From contig NZ_VFTC01000001.1 in NCBI RefSeq assembly GCF_007003975.1, positions 620,001 through 684,000 on the forward strand: DNA of 64,000 nt. The letters run 5' to 3'. The DNA is from Mesorhizobium sp. WSM4306 (GTDB lineage Bacteria; Pseudomonadota; Alphaproteobacteria; Rhizobiales; Rhizobiaceae). Both the position numbers and the translations under genes were made by a program. Shown here in pieces: positions 1 to 8,854 of the stretch. The stretch's first letter is position 1. Every line of letters starts with the position of its first letter. Below the pieces are notes generated by a model. It had not been told where the DNA came from, ran no database searches, and worked only from the letters and a program-made list of their open reading frames with translations.

Positions 1-769
1 GCCTCGGCATGGTTGGCAACATGCAGCTGCTGCGCCAGAATGCTCGGCGCCAGCGCTGCATAGAAGCCGACCAGCGCCATGGCGCCGAAGCCGGTCACCG
101 CCGGCGCCACAAAGGCGGCGCGGATATCGGCCGGCACCGACAGCCGTGGCCGCAGCGAAACATCGGCCAGCCGCCCAGGCTGCAAGACGGTTTCACGCGT
201 GCGCCAGATCATGAGCGTGACCACGACAAGCACCGCCAGATAGACCGTAAACGTCAGCCTGAGCGGCCAGGGCGCATATTCGGCGAGCAGCCCAGAGACC
301 AGCGCGCCAAGGCCAAGGCCTACGAAGTTGGTGCTGGTGGCGGTGACAGCCGCGCGCGACTTGTCTTTGCCTTCGATCAGCTCGGCAAGCCAGGCCGTGC
401 CGGTCCCCGCGCCGATGCCGATGCCAAGCCCGCTCAGGATGCGGGCCGCGTCGAGCCAGGCGACATTCTCGGCCAGCAGGAACACCAGCGCGCTGACCAC
501 CGCCACCGCCATCGATGCCAGCGCCGCAGGACGGCGGCCAATGCCGTCGGACAAGCGTCCGAACATCAGCAATGCGCCCAGATTGCCGACGACATAGACG
601 GCATAGAGGTGATCTGCGAGAAACCGAAAGCCTGCTTGTAGATGATGTAAAGCGGCGTCAGCGCCGTGCTGCCGGCGAACAACGCCGCGATCATGGTGGC
701 GACCGCAGCCATCGCGGTACGGCCGCCGAGTTCATGGCTGCGCGTCGTCGTCTCGGCATAACTGGTCAT
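1..769 (-). pseudogene. MFS permease, frameshifted and running off the window edge
   Basis: Major facilitator superfamily permease of the inner membrane; the substrate cannot be read from sequence. From the ATG at 769 the protein begins MTSYAETTTRSHELGG, enters the first membrane segment and reaches FGFSQIT near base 612. The expected continuation, LYAVYVVGNLGAL followed by the loop 2-3 motif RLSDGIGRRP, lies in a different minus-strand frame that stays open to base 1. Read as is, translation stops after 67 residues. The lesion fits loss of one base, or of 3n+1 bases. The C-terminal half is outside the window. Either a pseudogene or a sequencing error. Confidence 0.8.
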
Positions 770-851
770 GGCAACCTCCGGCCGGTTGCCCCAACGCCCA
801 ATCGAAACCCAACGTCCATGTAAGGACGGCCATTCCGCTTGCCGAACCCAC

Positions 852-871
852 TCCTGACAATCTTGTCAGGA
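852..871. promoter_or_regulatory. Palindromic operator candidate in a divergent promoter region
   Basis: TCCTGACAATCTTGTCAGGA is a perfect inverted repeat with 9-base arms and a 2-base centre. It lies between the divergent starts of the MFS gene (769) and the TMEM175-like gene (924), the usual place for a repressor site. No regulator gene is adjacent, so the protein that binds it is unknown. Confidence 0.45.
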
Positions 872-923
872 TGGCCATGCGCGAAATCCTCCCGTAACGT
901 CTGTCCATCGAGAGGGAGGAACC

Positions 924-1499
924 ATGGGTAAAGGCAGGGTCGAGGCATTCACGGATGGCGTCGTCGCCATCATCATCACCATCATGGTGCTGGAGCTGAA
1001 AGTGCCGCATGGCGAGGATCTTTCCGCGCTGGCGCCGCTGTGGCCGATCTTCTTCAGCTATGTCTTGTCCTTCATCAATGTCGGCATCTACTGGAACAAT
1101 CTGCACAACATGTTCCACACCGTGCAGCGCGTCGACGGCCGCGTGCTGTGGGCAAATCTCAACCTTCTGTTTTGGCTGTCGCTGATCCCGGCCACGACGG
1201 CCTTCATGGGCGAGAATCATTTCGCGCCGGTCCCTGTCGCCGTGTATGGCGTCGACCTCGTGCTGTGTGCGGCCGCCTACAGGATTCTTGTGACCAAGCT
1301 GCACCATCTGCATGGCAACGAAACCGCCTTCGCCAAGGCGCTGGGCAGTGACCGCAAGGGCAAGATTTCGGTGGCGCTTTACATAACCGCCGTGCTGCTG
1401 ACCTTCGTCAACCAGTGGATCGGCGTCGCGATCTACTTTCTGGTGGCTGCCATCTGGTTCGTGCCGGATACGCGGTTTTCGCGGGTGATCGAAAAGTAG
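924..1499 (+). CDS. TMEM175 family (DUF1211) membrane protein
   Basis: A 191-residue multi-pass inner-membrane protein of the TMEM175/DUF1211 family, whose studied members are potassium-selective channels. The family signature in the first helix is visible as RVEAFTDGVVAIIITIMVLEL (residues 5-25), a variant of the usual RxxxFSDG motif with Thr for Ser. Five further hydrophobic stretches follow, as expected for six helices. The start at 924 has a strong ribosome binding site, GAGGGAGGA, 6 bases upstream. It is divergent from the MFS permease. Channel activity is inferred from the family only. Confidence 0.85.
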   Translation: MGKGRVEAFTDGVVAIIITIMVLELKVPHGEDLSALAPLWPIFFSYVLSFINVGIYWNNLHNMFHTVQRVDGRVLWANLNLLFWLSLIPATTAFMGENHFAPVPVAVYGVDLVLCAAAYRILVTKLHHLHGNETAFAKALGSDRKGKISVALYITAVLLTFVNQWIGVAIYFLVAAIWFVPDTRFSRVIEK

Positions 1500-1505
1500 C
1501 TGCTT

Positions 1506-1787
1506 CTACGTGCGCATCGCTTTCAGCTTTTCGGCGACCGACGCCGCTAGGTCGGCATAGCGTTCCTCCAGCCGCTCCGCCGCCTTGATGATCGAAAAGT
1601 CATGGCCGAATTTTTCCAGCGCCATGCGCAATTTCTCGACGAACTCGGCTTGCTTTTCCAGCGCCGAAAACAAGGTCTTCACCTGCGCTTCGCTGATGTC
1701 GGGATTGGCGAGCATCTGCGGTACCTCACGGCCCATCTGATCGCCGGTAGCGGTCTGCTCCTTCAGGATTGCGATCCAGTCGGTCAA
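1506..1787 (-). CDS. Small helical protein of unknown function
   Basis: A 93-residue soluble, charged, predicted all-helical protein (MTDWIAILKEQTATGD... to KLKAMRT). No catalytic motif, membrane segment or signal peptide is visible. The start is a TTG at 1787-1785, chosen because AAGGAG lies 9 bases upstream; no ATG fits the frame. It converges with the TMEM175-like gene, with 6 bases between their stops. Function unknown. Confidence 0.6.
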   Translation of the reverse strand: MTDWIAILKEQTATGDQMGREVPQMLANPDISEAQVKTLFSALEKQAEFVEKLRMALEKFGHDFSIIKAAERLEERYADLAASVAEKLKAMRT

Positions 1788-1921
1788 TCGGTCGATCTCC
1801 TTCGATGGCGGGCAACATGCACAGCGCCCGCCACTCCGGTCAACCCAAAGCCGCCGCTATGGGCTTGTCTGAGCTACATCTGGCGCTAAATTCGGCGCAA
1901 CCCGAACCCAAGGAAAAGATC

Positions 1922-2788
1922 ATGACCTCCGACGCCGAAATCCAGACCGCTCTGCCCGCCCTCAGCAAAGGCAACGTCGCCGTCGTTACCGGCGGCGCCA
2001 GCGGCATCGGCCTTGCCGCGGCCAAAAGGCTGGCGGCTATGGGCATGAAGCTGGTGCTGGCCGACATGGGCGGTGCGCGCCTCGATGCGGCCCGCCAGGC
2101 GGTCACCGCGATCGCCGGCAAGGATGCCGTGCTTGCCGTCGCCACCGACGTCTCGAAGGCGGACGAACTCGGCCGGTTGGCGGAGACGACGCACCACGCC
2201 TTCGGCACTGTTTCGCTGCTGATGAACAATGCCGGCGTCGGCAACAATCCGGGAAAACCCTGGGAAAACGGCGAGGCCTGGAAGCGGCTGATCGACATCA
2301 ATTTCTGGGGCGTCGTGCACGGTGTCGAGGCCTTCGCGCCTGCCATGCTGGCCTCCGGCAAACCCGGCCTTATCGTCAACACCGGCTCCAAGCAAGGCAT
2401 CACCACGCCGCCCGGCAATCTCGCTTACAACGTCTCCAAATCGGCGCTGAAGACGTTTACCGAAGGCCTGGAACATGCGCTGCGCAACGAGCCGGGTGCC
2501 AAGGTCGGCGCGCATCTTCTCATCCCCGGCTTCACCTTCACCGGCCTTACCGAGGGAGCGACCGAAAAACCGGCTGGCGCCTGGACCGGCGAACAGGTGG
2601 TCGACTTCATGCTGGCCTCGCTGATGCGCGGCGATTTCTACATCCTCTGCCCCGACAATGACGTGAAGCGGCCTATGGATGAGAAACGCATGGCCTGGGC
2701 GATCGGCGACATCATCGAGAACCGCCCGGCTCTGTCGCGTTGGCACCCCGACCACAAGGACGCCTTCGCGGCCTTTATGGAGCGCTGA
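1922..2788 (+). CDS. SDR family NAD(P)-dependent oxidoreductase
   Basis: A 288-residue classical short-chain dehydrogenase/reductase, cytoplasmic. The cofactor motif TGGASGIG sits at about residues 22-29, the structural NNAG follows in LLMNNAGVG, and the active-site pair is YNVSK with the serine in NTGSKQG upstream. The start at 1922 follows AAGGAAAAGATC; an upstream in-frame ATG at 1769 would overlap the neighbouring gene and lacks such a site. The C-terminal region (FYILCPDNDVKRPMDEKR) is longer than in FabG-type members. The substrate is not predictable. Confidence 0.85.
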   Translation: MTSDAEIQTALPALSKGNVAVVTGGASGIGLAAAKRLAAMGMKLVLADMGGARLDAARQAVTAIAGKDAVLAVATDVSKADELGRLAETTHHAFGTVSLLMNNAGVGNNPGKPWENGEAWKRLIDINFWGVVHGVEAFAPAMLASGKPGLIVNTGSKQGITTPPGNLAYNVSKSALKTFTEGLEHALRNEPGAKVGAHLLIPGFTFTGLTEGATEKPAGAWTGEQVVDFMLASLMRGDFYILCPDNDVKRPMDEKRMAWAIGDIIENRPALSRWHPDHKDAFAAFMER

Positions 2789-2796
2789 GCAACGGT

Positions 2797-3225
2797 TCAC
2801 GCGGCGCGTTTTTTGGGAGTGCGTTTCTGGGCCACGGCTTTCTTGGCGGCCAGTTCGGCGATCTCGCGGTCATGGCGTTTTGCCGCCCGTTCGCATTTGT
2901 CTCTGATTTCCTCGACCTCAGTCTCGGTCAGGTGCTCGATGCCGATGAAATGGTTGTGGCCCTTGCCGACCAGGATCAGTTCATCGAGCTTGGCCTGGAT
3001 CGCGGCGCCGTCGCGGTTCTGCGTGTTCTGGATCAGGAACACCATCAGGAAAGTGATGATCGTGGTTCCGGTGTTGATGACCAGCTGCCACGTATCGGAA
3101 AAGCCGAAGAACGGCCCGCTGACCGCCCAGACGACGATAATCGCGCAGCAGCCGACAAAGGTCAGCGGCAGCCCGGCCAGATGAGCAACCGTGTTGGCGA
3201 TCTTGGTGAACAGCTTTTCCATCAT
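2797..3225 (-). CDS. Low-affinity iron permease family protein
   Basis: A 142-residue inner-membrane protein of the family related to yeast FET4 (Iron_permease domain). Two hydrophobic segments are clear, at about residues 18-36 (FVGCCAIIVVWAVSG) and 47-64 (TIITFLMVFLIQN), followed by the family stretch IQNTQNRDGAAIQAKLDELI. The tail is Lys/Arg/Ala-rich, typical of rhizobial members. The start at 3225 follows GAGGGA by 8 bases; a second ATG follows directly. Bacterial members are poorly characterised and iron transport is not certain. Confidence 0.82.
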   Translation of the reverse strand: MMEKLFTKIANTVAHLAGLPLTFVGCCAIIVVWAVSGPFFGFSDTWQLVINTGTTIITFLMVFLIQNTQNRDGAAIQAKLDELILVGKGHNHFIGIEHLTETEVEEIRDKCERAAKRHDREIAELAAKKAVAQKRTPKKRAA

Positions 3226-3537
3226 TCAAAAAATCCCTCAAGGGCCCAAGCCGATGGGAGCCGCATTCATCGCTCCAGCAAGAAACAACCGGCAGCCGCT
3301 CCCGGTTCCCTGTCGCAGGCGATATCGCGGCTACAATTGAATACACGCCAAAAGCGCAGCACCCTGAAAAGCCGCCTTATGGGTTTCCTGCCACAGTCGC
3401 TATGCAGGCCGGAGAGCCTGGTCCTTCCGCTTCACGGCGGTTTATCTCCAAAGCCCCTTCCGCTGCGCCACCCCCGCAGAGCGGAAGGGGGTTCTGTTGT
3501 CGCAGACCAGCGGCTCTCTTCCCGACGGGTGCGCGGT
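3226..3537. other. Intergenic region of 312 bases
   Basis: No convincing gene on either strand. It lies downstream of the truncated lysR remnant and upstream of the iron-permease-like gene, and holds the GC-rich hairpin at 3454-3490. The rest shows no repeat or family resemblance I can name. Confidence 0.5.
3454..3490. terminator. GC-rich hairpin, possible terminator
   Basis: CCCCTTCCGCT (3454-3464) pairs perfectly with AGCGGAAGGGG (3480-3490) across a 15-base loop. The plus-strand side is followed by a weakly T-rich stretch (GTTCTGTTGT). It lies just past the stop of the lysR remnant, so it may be that gene's old terminator, although the better T-rich flank is on the opposite strand. Confidence 0.4.
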
Positions 3538-3816
3538 TCAGAATCTGGGCGCGAGGATTTCGACCAGCCAGTCGATGAAGACGCGCACGCGCGGCGAGAG
3601 CTGGCGGCTTTTTGGGTAGAGCACCGAGATCGGCATCGGTGTCGGCGGATGCTGCGGCAACACTTCGACCAGCCGGCCGGCAGCGACATCGCCGGCATAG
3701 TGATAGCGTGGCGCCTGCATCAGGCCGAAGCCGAGGCGGGCAAGTGCTGCATAGGTTTCGGAGTTGGTGACGCTTATGCGGGCCGGCAGCGAAACATTGC
3801 GTATCTCACCAGCGCC
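3538..3816 (-). pseudogene. LysR-type regulator, C-terminal remnant
   Basis: Only the last ~90 residues of a LysR-type regulator of the CrgA-like subgroup remain: GEIRNVSLPARISVTNSETY, then ARLGFGLMQAPRYH and SVLYPKSRQLSPRVRVFIDW before the stop at 3538. This is the end of the effector-binding domain; the DNA-binding domain is gone. At its 5' end the reading frame runs straight into the opposite-strand SDR remnant, so the break is near 3808-3820. A start codon exists inside (3720), but the product would be a non-functional fragment. Confidence 0.8.
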
Positions 3817-4007
3817 ATCGCCACCGATTTCAATGGCGGCCGGTTGCGCGACAATCCCGATATGCAGCGCATGGTCGGCCAGGTGACGGCGCTCGGACGC
3901 CCGGCGTCGCCGACGATATCGGCCCGATGATCGCTTCGCTGCTTTCGGAGGACAACCGCTGGATCAACGCGCAGCGCATCGAAGTCTCAGGCGGCATGCT
4001 TATCTGA
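3814..4007 (+). pseudogene. SDR oxidoreductase, C-terminal remnant with a frameshift
   Basis: The 3' end of a short-chain dehydrogenase: AIATDFNGG, then MQRMVGQVTALGRP, and in the next frame GVADDIGPMIASLL and ENRWIN-type residues ending RIEVSGGMLI with a stop at 4005-4007. The frame changes at about 3902, where a CCGGGC expected for Pro-Gly reads CCGGC, one G short. The cofactor-binding and catalytic parts are absent. It is head-to-head with the lysR remnant and shares its broken end. Confidence 0.8.
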
Positions 4008-4011
4008 GCAC

Positions 4012-4653
4012 TCAGGAAGGATCGCGTTCCCAACGGTCGAGAAAATCCTCGATCGCCAGGGCCTGCATGTCGGGAACCGCTTTGGCGAGTTTTTCCGGCG
4101 GCCAGTCCCACCAGGCGAGGCTTTCGATCCGCGCCGCGATCTCAGGAGGAAAACGCGGGCGCAATGGCTTCGCCGGCACGCCGGCGACGATCGCGTAGGC
4201 CGGCACATCCCGCGTCACCACGGCATTCGCGCCGACAATGGCGCCATTGCCGATGCTGATGCCGGGCATGATCACCGCGCCATGGCCGATCCAGACATCG
4301 TTGCCGATGCTGACAGCTTTCGCCTGCCGCCGCGCGCGAAACGCCGCATCGACACCCAGCCAGCGGAAATACTCGTTCGGGCGGTAGCTGAGCTTGTGCT
4401 GCGTGACCCGCTCGATCGGGTGCTCCAGCGCGTTGATGCGGCTGTTGGCGGCGATCGAGCAGAATTTGCCGATCGTCGTGTAGATCGCTTCGGCGTGGCG
4501 CTCGAAATAGGAGAAATCGCCGACATTGACTTCGCGCAGCACCACCCGCTCGCCGATGGAGGCATAGCGGCCGAGCTTGCACGCCTTCAGCTCGGCCGTC
4601 GGATGAATGCGCGGTTCAGGATCTTTGAGGACAAGGTTTTCAGTACGGTCCAT
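4012..4653 (-). CDS. Hexapeptide-repeat acyltransferase (CatB/phosphonate-associated type)
   Basis: A 213-residue left-handed beta-helix acyltransferase of the xenobiotic/CatB family. Hexapeptide turns are visible at about residues 22-75 and again at 115-155 (VSIGNDVWIGHGAVIMPG, IGNGAIVGANAVV), with the family histidine in WIGHGA and the typical VAGVPAKPLRPRF after the helix. It most resembles the hexapeptide transferases often found with phosphonate (phn) genes, but no phn genes are near. Acyl donor presumably acetyl-CoA; acceptor unknown. Confidence 0.8.
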   Translation of the reverse strand: MDRTENLVLKDPEPRIHPTAELKACKLGRYASIGERVVLREVNVGDFSYFERHAEAIYTTIGKFCSIAANSRINALEHPIERVTQHKLSYRPNEYFRWLGVDAAFRARRQAKAVSIGNDVWIGHGAVIMPGISIGNGAIVGANAVVTRDVPAYAIVAGVPAKPLRPRFPPEIAARIESLAWWDWPPEKLAKAVPDMQALAIEDFLDRWERDPS

Positions 4654-4711
4654 GGCGCGGATTTACCTCCGCGCAATTGCGGAAGCAATTGTCGCGTCGG
4701 GAGTAATCGCC

Positions 4712-5200
4712 CTATTTCGGCTGGCCGTTTGTCCATACCACGTTCTGGCCGAACAGCGGCACGGTGGTCACCGACATTTTCGCCGAGCCGTCTTGGACCT
4801 GGCGCGAATGCGATAGATAGATCAACGTCTCGTTTTCCTTGTCGTAGATGCGGTTCACCACCTGCTTCTTCCAGATCAGGCTGATGCCTTGCTTGAACAC
4901 CTCTTCGCCGCCTTCGCTCATGTCGATGTCGCCGATGGTGATCGGCCCGGTCTGGCGACACGAGATCGAGGAATCCGACGGGTCCTCGAACCAGTTGCCT
5001 TTCTGCAACCGGTCGATCACACCACGGTCGAAATAGGAGACGTGGCATGTGATGCCGTCGACTTTGGGATCCTTGATGGCCTCGACGATGATGTCGTTGC
5101 CGAGCCAGTCGACGCCGACCTTGCCGACTTCCTCGGCCGCGGCAGCACCGGCGCCAAGGGCAATGCATGCGGCCAGCGCGCCACCGATCAGTTTCTGCAA
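4712..5200 (-). CDS. creA: CreA family periplasmic protein
   Basis: A 162-residue secreted protein with a clear signal peptide (MQKLIGGALAACIALGAGAAAAEE, cleavage near residue 22). The mature part matches the CreA family: VGVDWLGNDIIVEAI, then DPKVDGITCHVSYFDRG, CRQTGPITIG and LIYLSHSRQVQDGSAKMS. Two cysteines (in TCHV and SCRQ) may form a disulfide. CreA is conserved in proteobacteria, but its function is not established. It is transcribed leftward, alone. Confidence 0.88.
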   Translation of the reverse strand: MQKLIGGALAACIALGAGAAAAEEVGKVGVDWLGNDIIVEAIKDPKVDGITCHVSYFDRGVIDRLQKGNWFEDPSDSSISCRQTGPITIGDIDMSEGGEEVFKQGISLIWKKQVVNRIYDKENETLIYLSHSRQVQDGSAKMSVTTVPLFGQNVVWTNGQPK

Positions 5201-5374
5201 GGGAGCCTCCTCAGGTTTGCCGGCCTCAGGTGGGATAGGGGCCGGCTGTTTGCAAGGTAGTGCTCAGCCCGGTTGCGGCAACGCGGCATCTTTGCCTAGA
5301 CCCTCGCGACCGGCTAAGACTGCCGCTGCAGGCGCCAATCCGGCGCCCATCAAAATCACGACGGACACTTCCTG

Positions 5375-5953
5375 ATGATGCGTTCAATCCTGGTCGGCAT
5401 TCTCGTCCTGATGGCGGCCGGCATCGGCTGGCTCACCTTCGACTGGTACAAGGGCCACTATGGAGGCGAGCCGTATGGCGGCGTCTTCACACTGGTCGAC
5501 CAGAAAGGCGCACCGGTCACGGAAGCCGCCTTAAGGAGCGGCCATCCCAGCGTGATCTTCTTCGGCTTCACCCATTGCCCGGAAGTCTGTCCGACCACGC
5601 TGTTCGAACTCGCCGGCTGGCTGAAGACGCTGGGTGACGACGGCAAGAACCTCAACGCCTATTTCGTGACCGTCGACCCGGAGCGCGACACGCCGCAGGT
5701 GATGAAAACCTATGTCGGCAATTTTTCCGACCGCATCGTCGGCATATCGGGCGATCCCGATAAAGTGCACGCGATGGCGAAGTCGTTCAGCATCTACTGG
5801 AAAAAGGTCGACACCGGCGACGGCGACTACACGATGGACCACACCGCCTCGGTGCTGTTGTTGAATGCCAAGGGCGAGTTCGCCGGCACGATCGCTTACG
5901 GTGAGAGCGCCGAGACGGCGATCGCCAAACTTAAGCGGCTGGCGGCAGGCTAA
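5375..5953 (+). CDS. SCO1/SenC family copper chaperone
   Basis: A 192-residue membrane-anchored thioredoxin-fold protein that delivers copper to the CuA site of cytochrome c oxidase or guards against oxidants. An N-terminal anchor (residues 4-22) is followed by the copper-binding pair in HCPEVCP (C68, C72) and the third ligand in MDHTASV (H156). [10 protein letters not shown] and the second-half [11 protein letters not shown] are also typical. Two adjacent ATGs (5375, 5378) could both start it. A dispersed repeat separates it from prmA by about 65 bases. Confidence 0.9.
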   Translation: MMRSILVGILVLMAAGIGWLTFDWYKGHYGGEPYGGVFTLVDQKGAPVTEAALRSGHPSVIFFGFTHCPEVCPTTLFELAGWLKTLGDDGKNLNAYFVTVDPERDTPQVMKTYVGNFSDRIVGISGDPDKVHAMAKSFSIYWKKVDTGDGDYTMDHTASVLLLNAKGEFAGTIAYGESAETAIAKLKRLAAG

Positions 5954-5998
5954 GCATGATCCCGAAAAGTGGAACCCGGTTTTCGGAAAAGATCATGC
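5954..5998. repeat. Dispersed palindromic repeat, GCATGATC/CCGAAAA type
   Basis: Imperfect hairpin: GCATGATCCCGAAAA (5954-5968) faces TTTTCGGAAAAGATCATGC (5980-5998). It lies between the SCO gene and prmA. It belongs with the copies at 15510, 16592, 45902, 49481, 54771, 55951 and 59395. Confidence 0.75.
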
Positions 5999-6017
5999 TC
6001 AAACAAAAGACCAGCTG

Positions 6018-6890
6018 ATGGTGCAGACCAGGCTCCATTTCACGGCCGGGAAGGTCGAAGCCGACAGCATCTTCGCCGCGCTCGAACTGGCTTTCGAGGA
6101 TGAAGGCCTGCCGCTTGCCGTGCTCGAAGTCGACGAAGACCGCGACATTTATGAAGTCTCGCTCTATGCCGACGGCGATGTCGACGCGGTTGAGGTCAGG
6201 CTAAAAGACATCCTTGCCGGGCTGTCCCTGTCGAAGCCTATCGAACGCGAGGTCTTGCCCGACATCGACTGGGTGGCGCGCTCGCTGGAGGGGCTGAAAC
6301 CGGTACGCGCCGGGCGTTTCTTCGTCCATGGCGCGCATGACCGCCCGAAGCGCCACAGCGGCGAACTCGCCATCGAGATCGAGGCCGGCCTTGCCTTCGG
6401 CACCGGCCATCACGGCACCACCGCCGGCTGCCTCGAAATGCTGGAGCGCGTAGTGCGGCGCGAGCATCCCAGGAATGCCCTCGACCTCGGCACCGGCAGC
6501 GCGGTGCTGGCGATCGCCGTCGCCAAGCTGGCGCATATTCCGGTGCTGGCGACCGACATCGATCCGATCGCTGTCAGGGTTGCCGCCGCCAACGCCCGCC
6601 TCAACCACGTCAAGGCGCTGGTCGAAACCGTGACGGCGCCCGGTTTTCATCACCCCATCTTCGGCAAACGCGCGCCTTTCGACCTCATCGTCGCCAACAT
6701 ATTGGCGCGGCCGCTGATGCGGCTGGCGCCTGAAATGGCCAGGCACATCAGGCTCGGCGGTTCGATCGTGCTGTCCGGCATCCTCGAGCGCCAATGCAAC
6801 GCGGTGATCTCGGCCTATGTCGGCCAGAATTTTCGCCATGTCAGGACCTTGCACCGCGAAGGCTGGGTGACGATCCACCTCAAGCACTGA
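6018..6890 (+). CDS. prmA: Ribosomal protein L11 methyltransferase
   Basis: A 290-residue class I SAM-dependent methyltransferase that trimethylates ribosomal protein L11. The PrmA signature is clear: [12 protein letters not shown] (residues 124-135), SAM motif [13 protein letters not shown] (156-167), the acidic ATDIDPIAV, and catalytic-loop residues VANILARPL. The N-terminal ~100 residues form the L11-recognition domain. The start at 6018 gives the normal family length. It stands between the SCO gene and the aminopeptidase, all on the plus strand. Confidence 0.93.
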   Translation: MVQTRLHFTAGKVEADSIFAALELAFEDEGLPLAVLEVDEDRDIYEVSLYADGDVDAVEVRLKDILAGLSLSKPIEREVLPDIDWVARSLEGLKPVRAGRFFVHGAHDRPKRHSGELAIEIEAGLAFGTGHHGTTAGCLEMLERVVRREHPRNALDLGTGSAVLAIAVAKLAHIPVLATDIDPIAVRVAAANARLNHVKALVETVTAPGFHHPIFGKRAPFDLIVANILARPLMRLAPEMARHIRLGGSIVLSGILERQCNAVISAYVGQNFRHVRTLHREGWVTIHLKH

Positions 6891-7005
6891 ACAGAGCGCC
6901 GAGCCGCAGGGGGAAACCCGGCTTGGACCAATCCGAGCTCTCGAAAATCGATTCCGGTTTTCCGGGTCATGCGCTACGGTCGCTCGCAATATAGGAGAAC
7001 CCGCC

Positions 7006-8850
7006 ATGTTCCAGACCTTCGATTCCGCCGGCGATCCCAGGGTCGGAAAGCCGCGCGTGAAGTTGCTGCGGCAATGGCTGGCGGACAATGGCCTCGACGG
7101 TTTCCTGGTGCCCCGCGCCGACGAGCACCAGGGCGAATACGTCGCCGACCGCTCGGCGCGGCTGAAATGGCTGACCGGCTTCAGCGGTTCGGCCGGCGTC
7201 GCGCTCGTGCTGCGCGACCGCGCCTTCATGTTCGTCGACGGGCGTTACACGCTGCAGGTCCGCCACGAGGTCGATCTCGACATTTTCGCCATCGAGAGCC
7301 TCGTCGACAACCCGCCGGCGTCCTGGATCAAGGACAATCTCGGCAAGGGCGCGCGACTTGGCTTCGACCCCTGGCTGCACACGATCAATGAGGTCAAGGC
7401 GCTGAATGGTTCGGCCGAGCAATCCGGCGCCACGCTGGTTCCGCTCGACAAGAACCCGATCGATATCATCTGGAAGGGTCAGCCGGCACCACCGGTGGCG
7501 CCGGTCGAGATCCACCCGATCGGCTTTGCCGGCGAACTGGCCAAGGACAAGCTGGTGCGGCTGGCAGCGGCGATCGCCAAGGACGGCGCCACGCACGCCG
7601 TGCTGACCGACCCCTCCTCGATCGCCTGGGCCTTCAACATCCGCGGCGGTGATGTGCCGCACACGCCACTGGCGCTCGGTTTTGCCATCCTCGCCGCCGA
7701 CGGCAAGCACCAGCTGTTCATGGACCAGCGCAAATTTTCGCGCACCGTCGCCGCCTATCTCACCCAGCTTGCCGACTTACACGAGCCGGGCGAATTCGAG
7801 GCGGCAATCATCGCCCTTGCCAAAGGTGGCGCAAAGATCGCGCTTGATCCGGTGCTGGCGGCCGAAAAGCTCAGAATGCTGGTCGAGGACAATGGCGGCA
7901 CCTTTGTTGCCGCGCCCGATCCCGCCCGCATTCCGCGCGCGACCAAGAACCAGGCCGAGATCGCCGGCAGCCGCGCCGCGCACCGACGCGACGGGGTAGC
8001 GGTGGCGAAACTCTTGTGCTGGCTGGAGCGGCAGAAGCCGGGCTCGCTCGACGAAATAACCGTCGTCACCAAACTGGAAGAGACGCGCCGGATGACCGGC
8101 GAGGAAACGCAGATGCCGTTGCGCGACGTCTCCTTCGACACTATTTCCGGCGCTGGCCCGAACGGCGCCATCATGCACTATCGTGTATCGCGCGCCACCA
8201 ATCGCAAACTCGCGGCTGGCGAGTTGTTCCTGCTCGATTCTGGCGCCCAGTATCAGGACGGCACGACAGACATCACACGCACCGTGCCGATCGGCCAGCC
8301 GACCGAAGAGATGCGCGAACGTTTCACACTGGTGCTGAAGGGCATGATCGGCATTTCGACGTTGCGCTTCCCGGCCGGCACGCGCGGCTCCGAAATCGAC
8401 GCTGTGGCGCGCATGGCGTTGTGGAAGCATGGCTGCGACTTCGCGCACGGCACCGGGCATGGCGTCGGCTCCTATCTCGCCGTCCACGAAGGGCCGCAGC
8501 GCATTGCCCGCACCGGCACCGAAAAGCTGCTCGCCGGCATGATGCTCTCCAACGAGCCCGGCTACTACAAGGAAGGCTCCTACGGCATCCGCATCGAGAA
8601 CCTGATCCTGGTGACGCCGGCCGAAGCTGTCGAAGGCGGGGACATCGCCATGCACAGTTTCGAGACGCTGACGCTGGCGCCAATCGACGTCAGGCTCATC
8701 CGGACCGACCTCTTGCAGAGGGAAGAGCTGCAATGGCTGGACGCATATCATGCGCGCGTGCTGGCTGAGATCGGCCAGATGCTCGACGGCGAGACGCTGG
8801 CCTGGCTGGAGAAAGCAACCGCCCCGCTGCCGCACGACGCGAAGATTTGA
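7006..8850 (+). CDS. Aminopeptidase P family metallopeptidase (Xaa-Pro)
   Basis: A 614-residue cytoplasmic M24B peptidase that removes N-terminal residues preceding proline. Two creatinase-like N-terminal domains (about 1-300) precede the pita-bread catalytic domain. The five metal ligands can be read in order: Asp in LLDSGAQY, Asp in TTDITRT, His in GTGHGVGSYLAVHEG, Glu in SNEPGYY and Glu in IRIENLIL. The length and three-domain form match the eukaryote-like long class rather than E. coli PepP. The start follows AGGAGAACCCGCC. Confidence 0.92.
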   Translation: MFQTFDSAGDPRVGKPRVKLLRQWLADNGLDGFLVPRADEHQGEYVADRSARLKWLTGFSGSAGVALVLRDRAFMFVDGRYTLQVRHEVDLDIFAIESLVDNPPASWIKDNLGKGARLGFDPWLHTINEVKALNGSAEQSGATLVPLDKNPIDIIWKGQPAPPVAPVEIHPIGFAGELAKDKLVRLAAAIAKDGATHAVLTDPSSIAWAFNIRGGDVPHTPLALGFAILAADGKHQLFMDQRKFSRTVAAYLTQLADLHEPGEFEAAIIALAKGGAKIALDPVLAAEKLRMLVEDNGGTFVAAPDPARIPRATKNQAEIAGSRAAHRRDGVAVAKLLCWLERQKPGSLDEITVVTKLEETRRMTGEETQMPLRDVSFDTISGAGPNGAIMHYRVSRATNRKLAAGELFLLDSGAQYQDGTTDITRTVPIGQPTEEMRERFTLVLKGMIGISTLRFPAGTRGSEIDAVARMALWKHGCDFAHGTGHGVGSYLAVHEGPQRIARTGTEKLLAGMMLSNEPGYYKEGSYGIRIENLILVTPAEAVEGGDIAMHSFETLTLAPIDVRLIRTDLLQREELQWLDAYHARVLAEIGQMLDGETLAWLEKATAPLPHDAKI

Positions 8851-8854
8851 GCTT

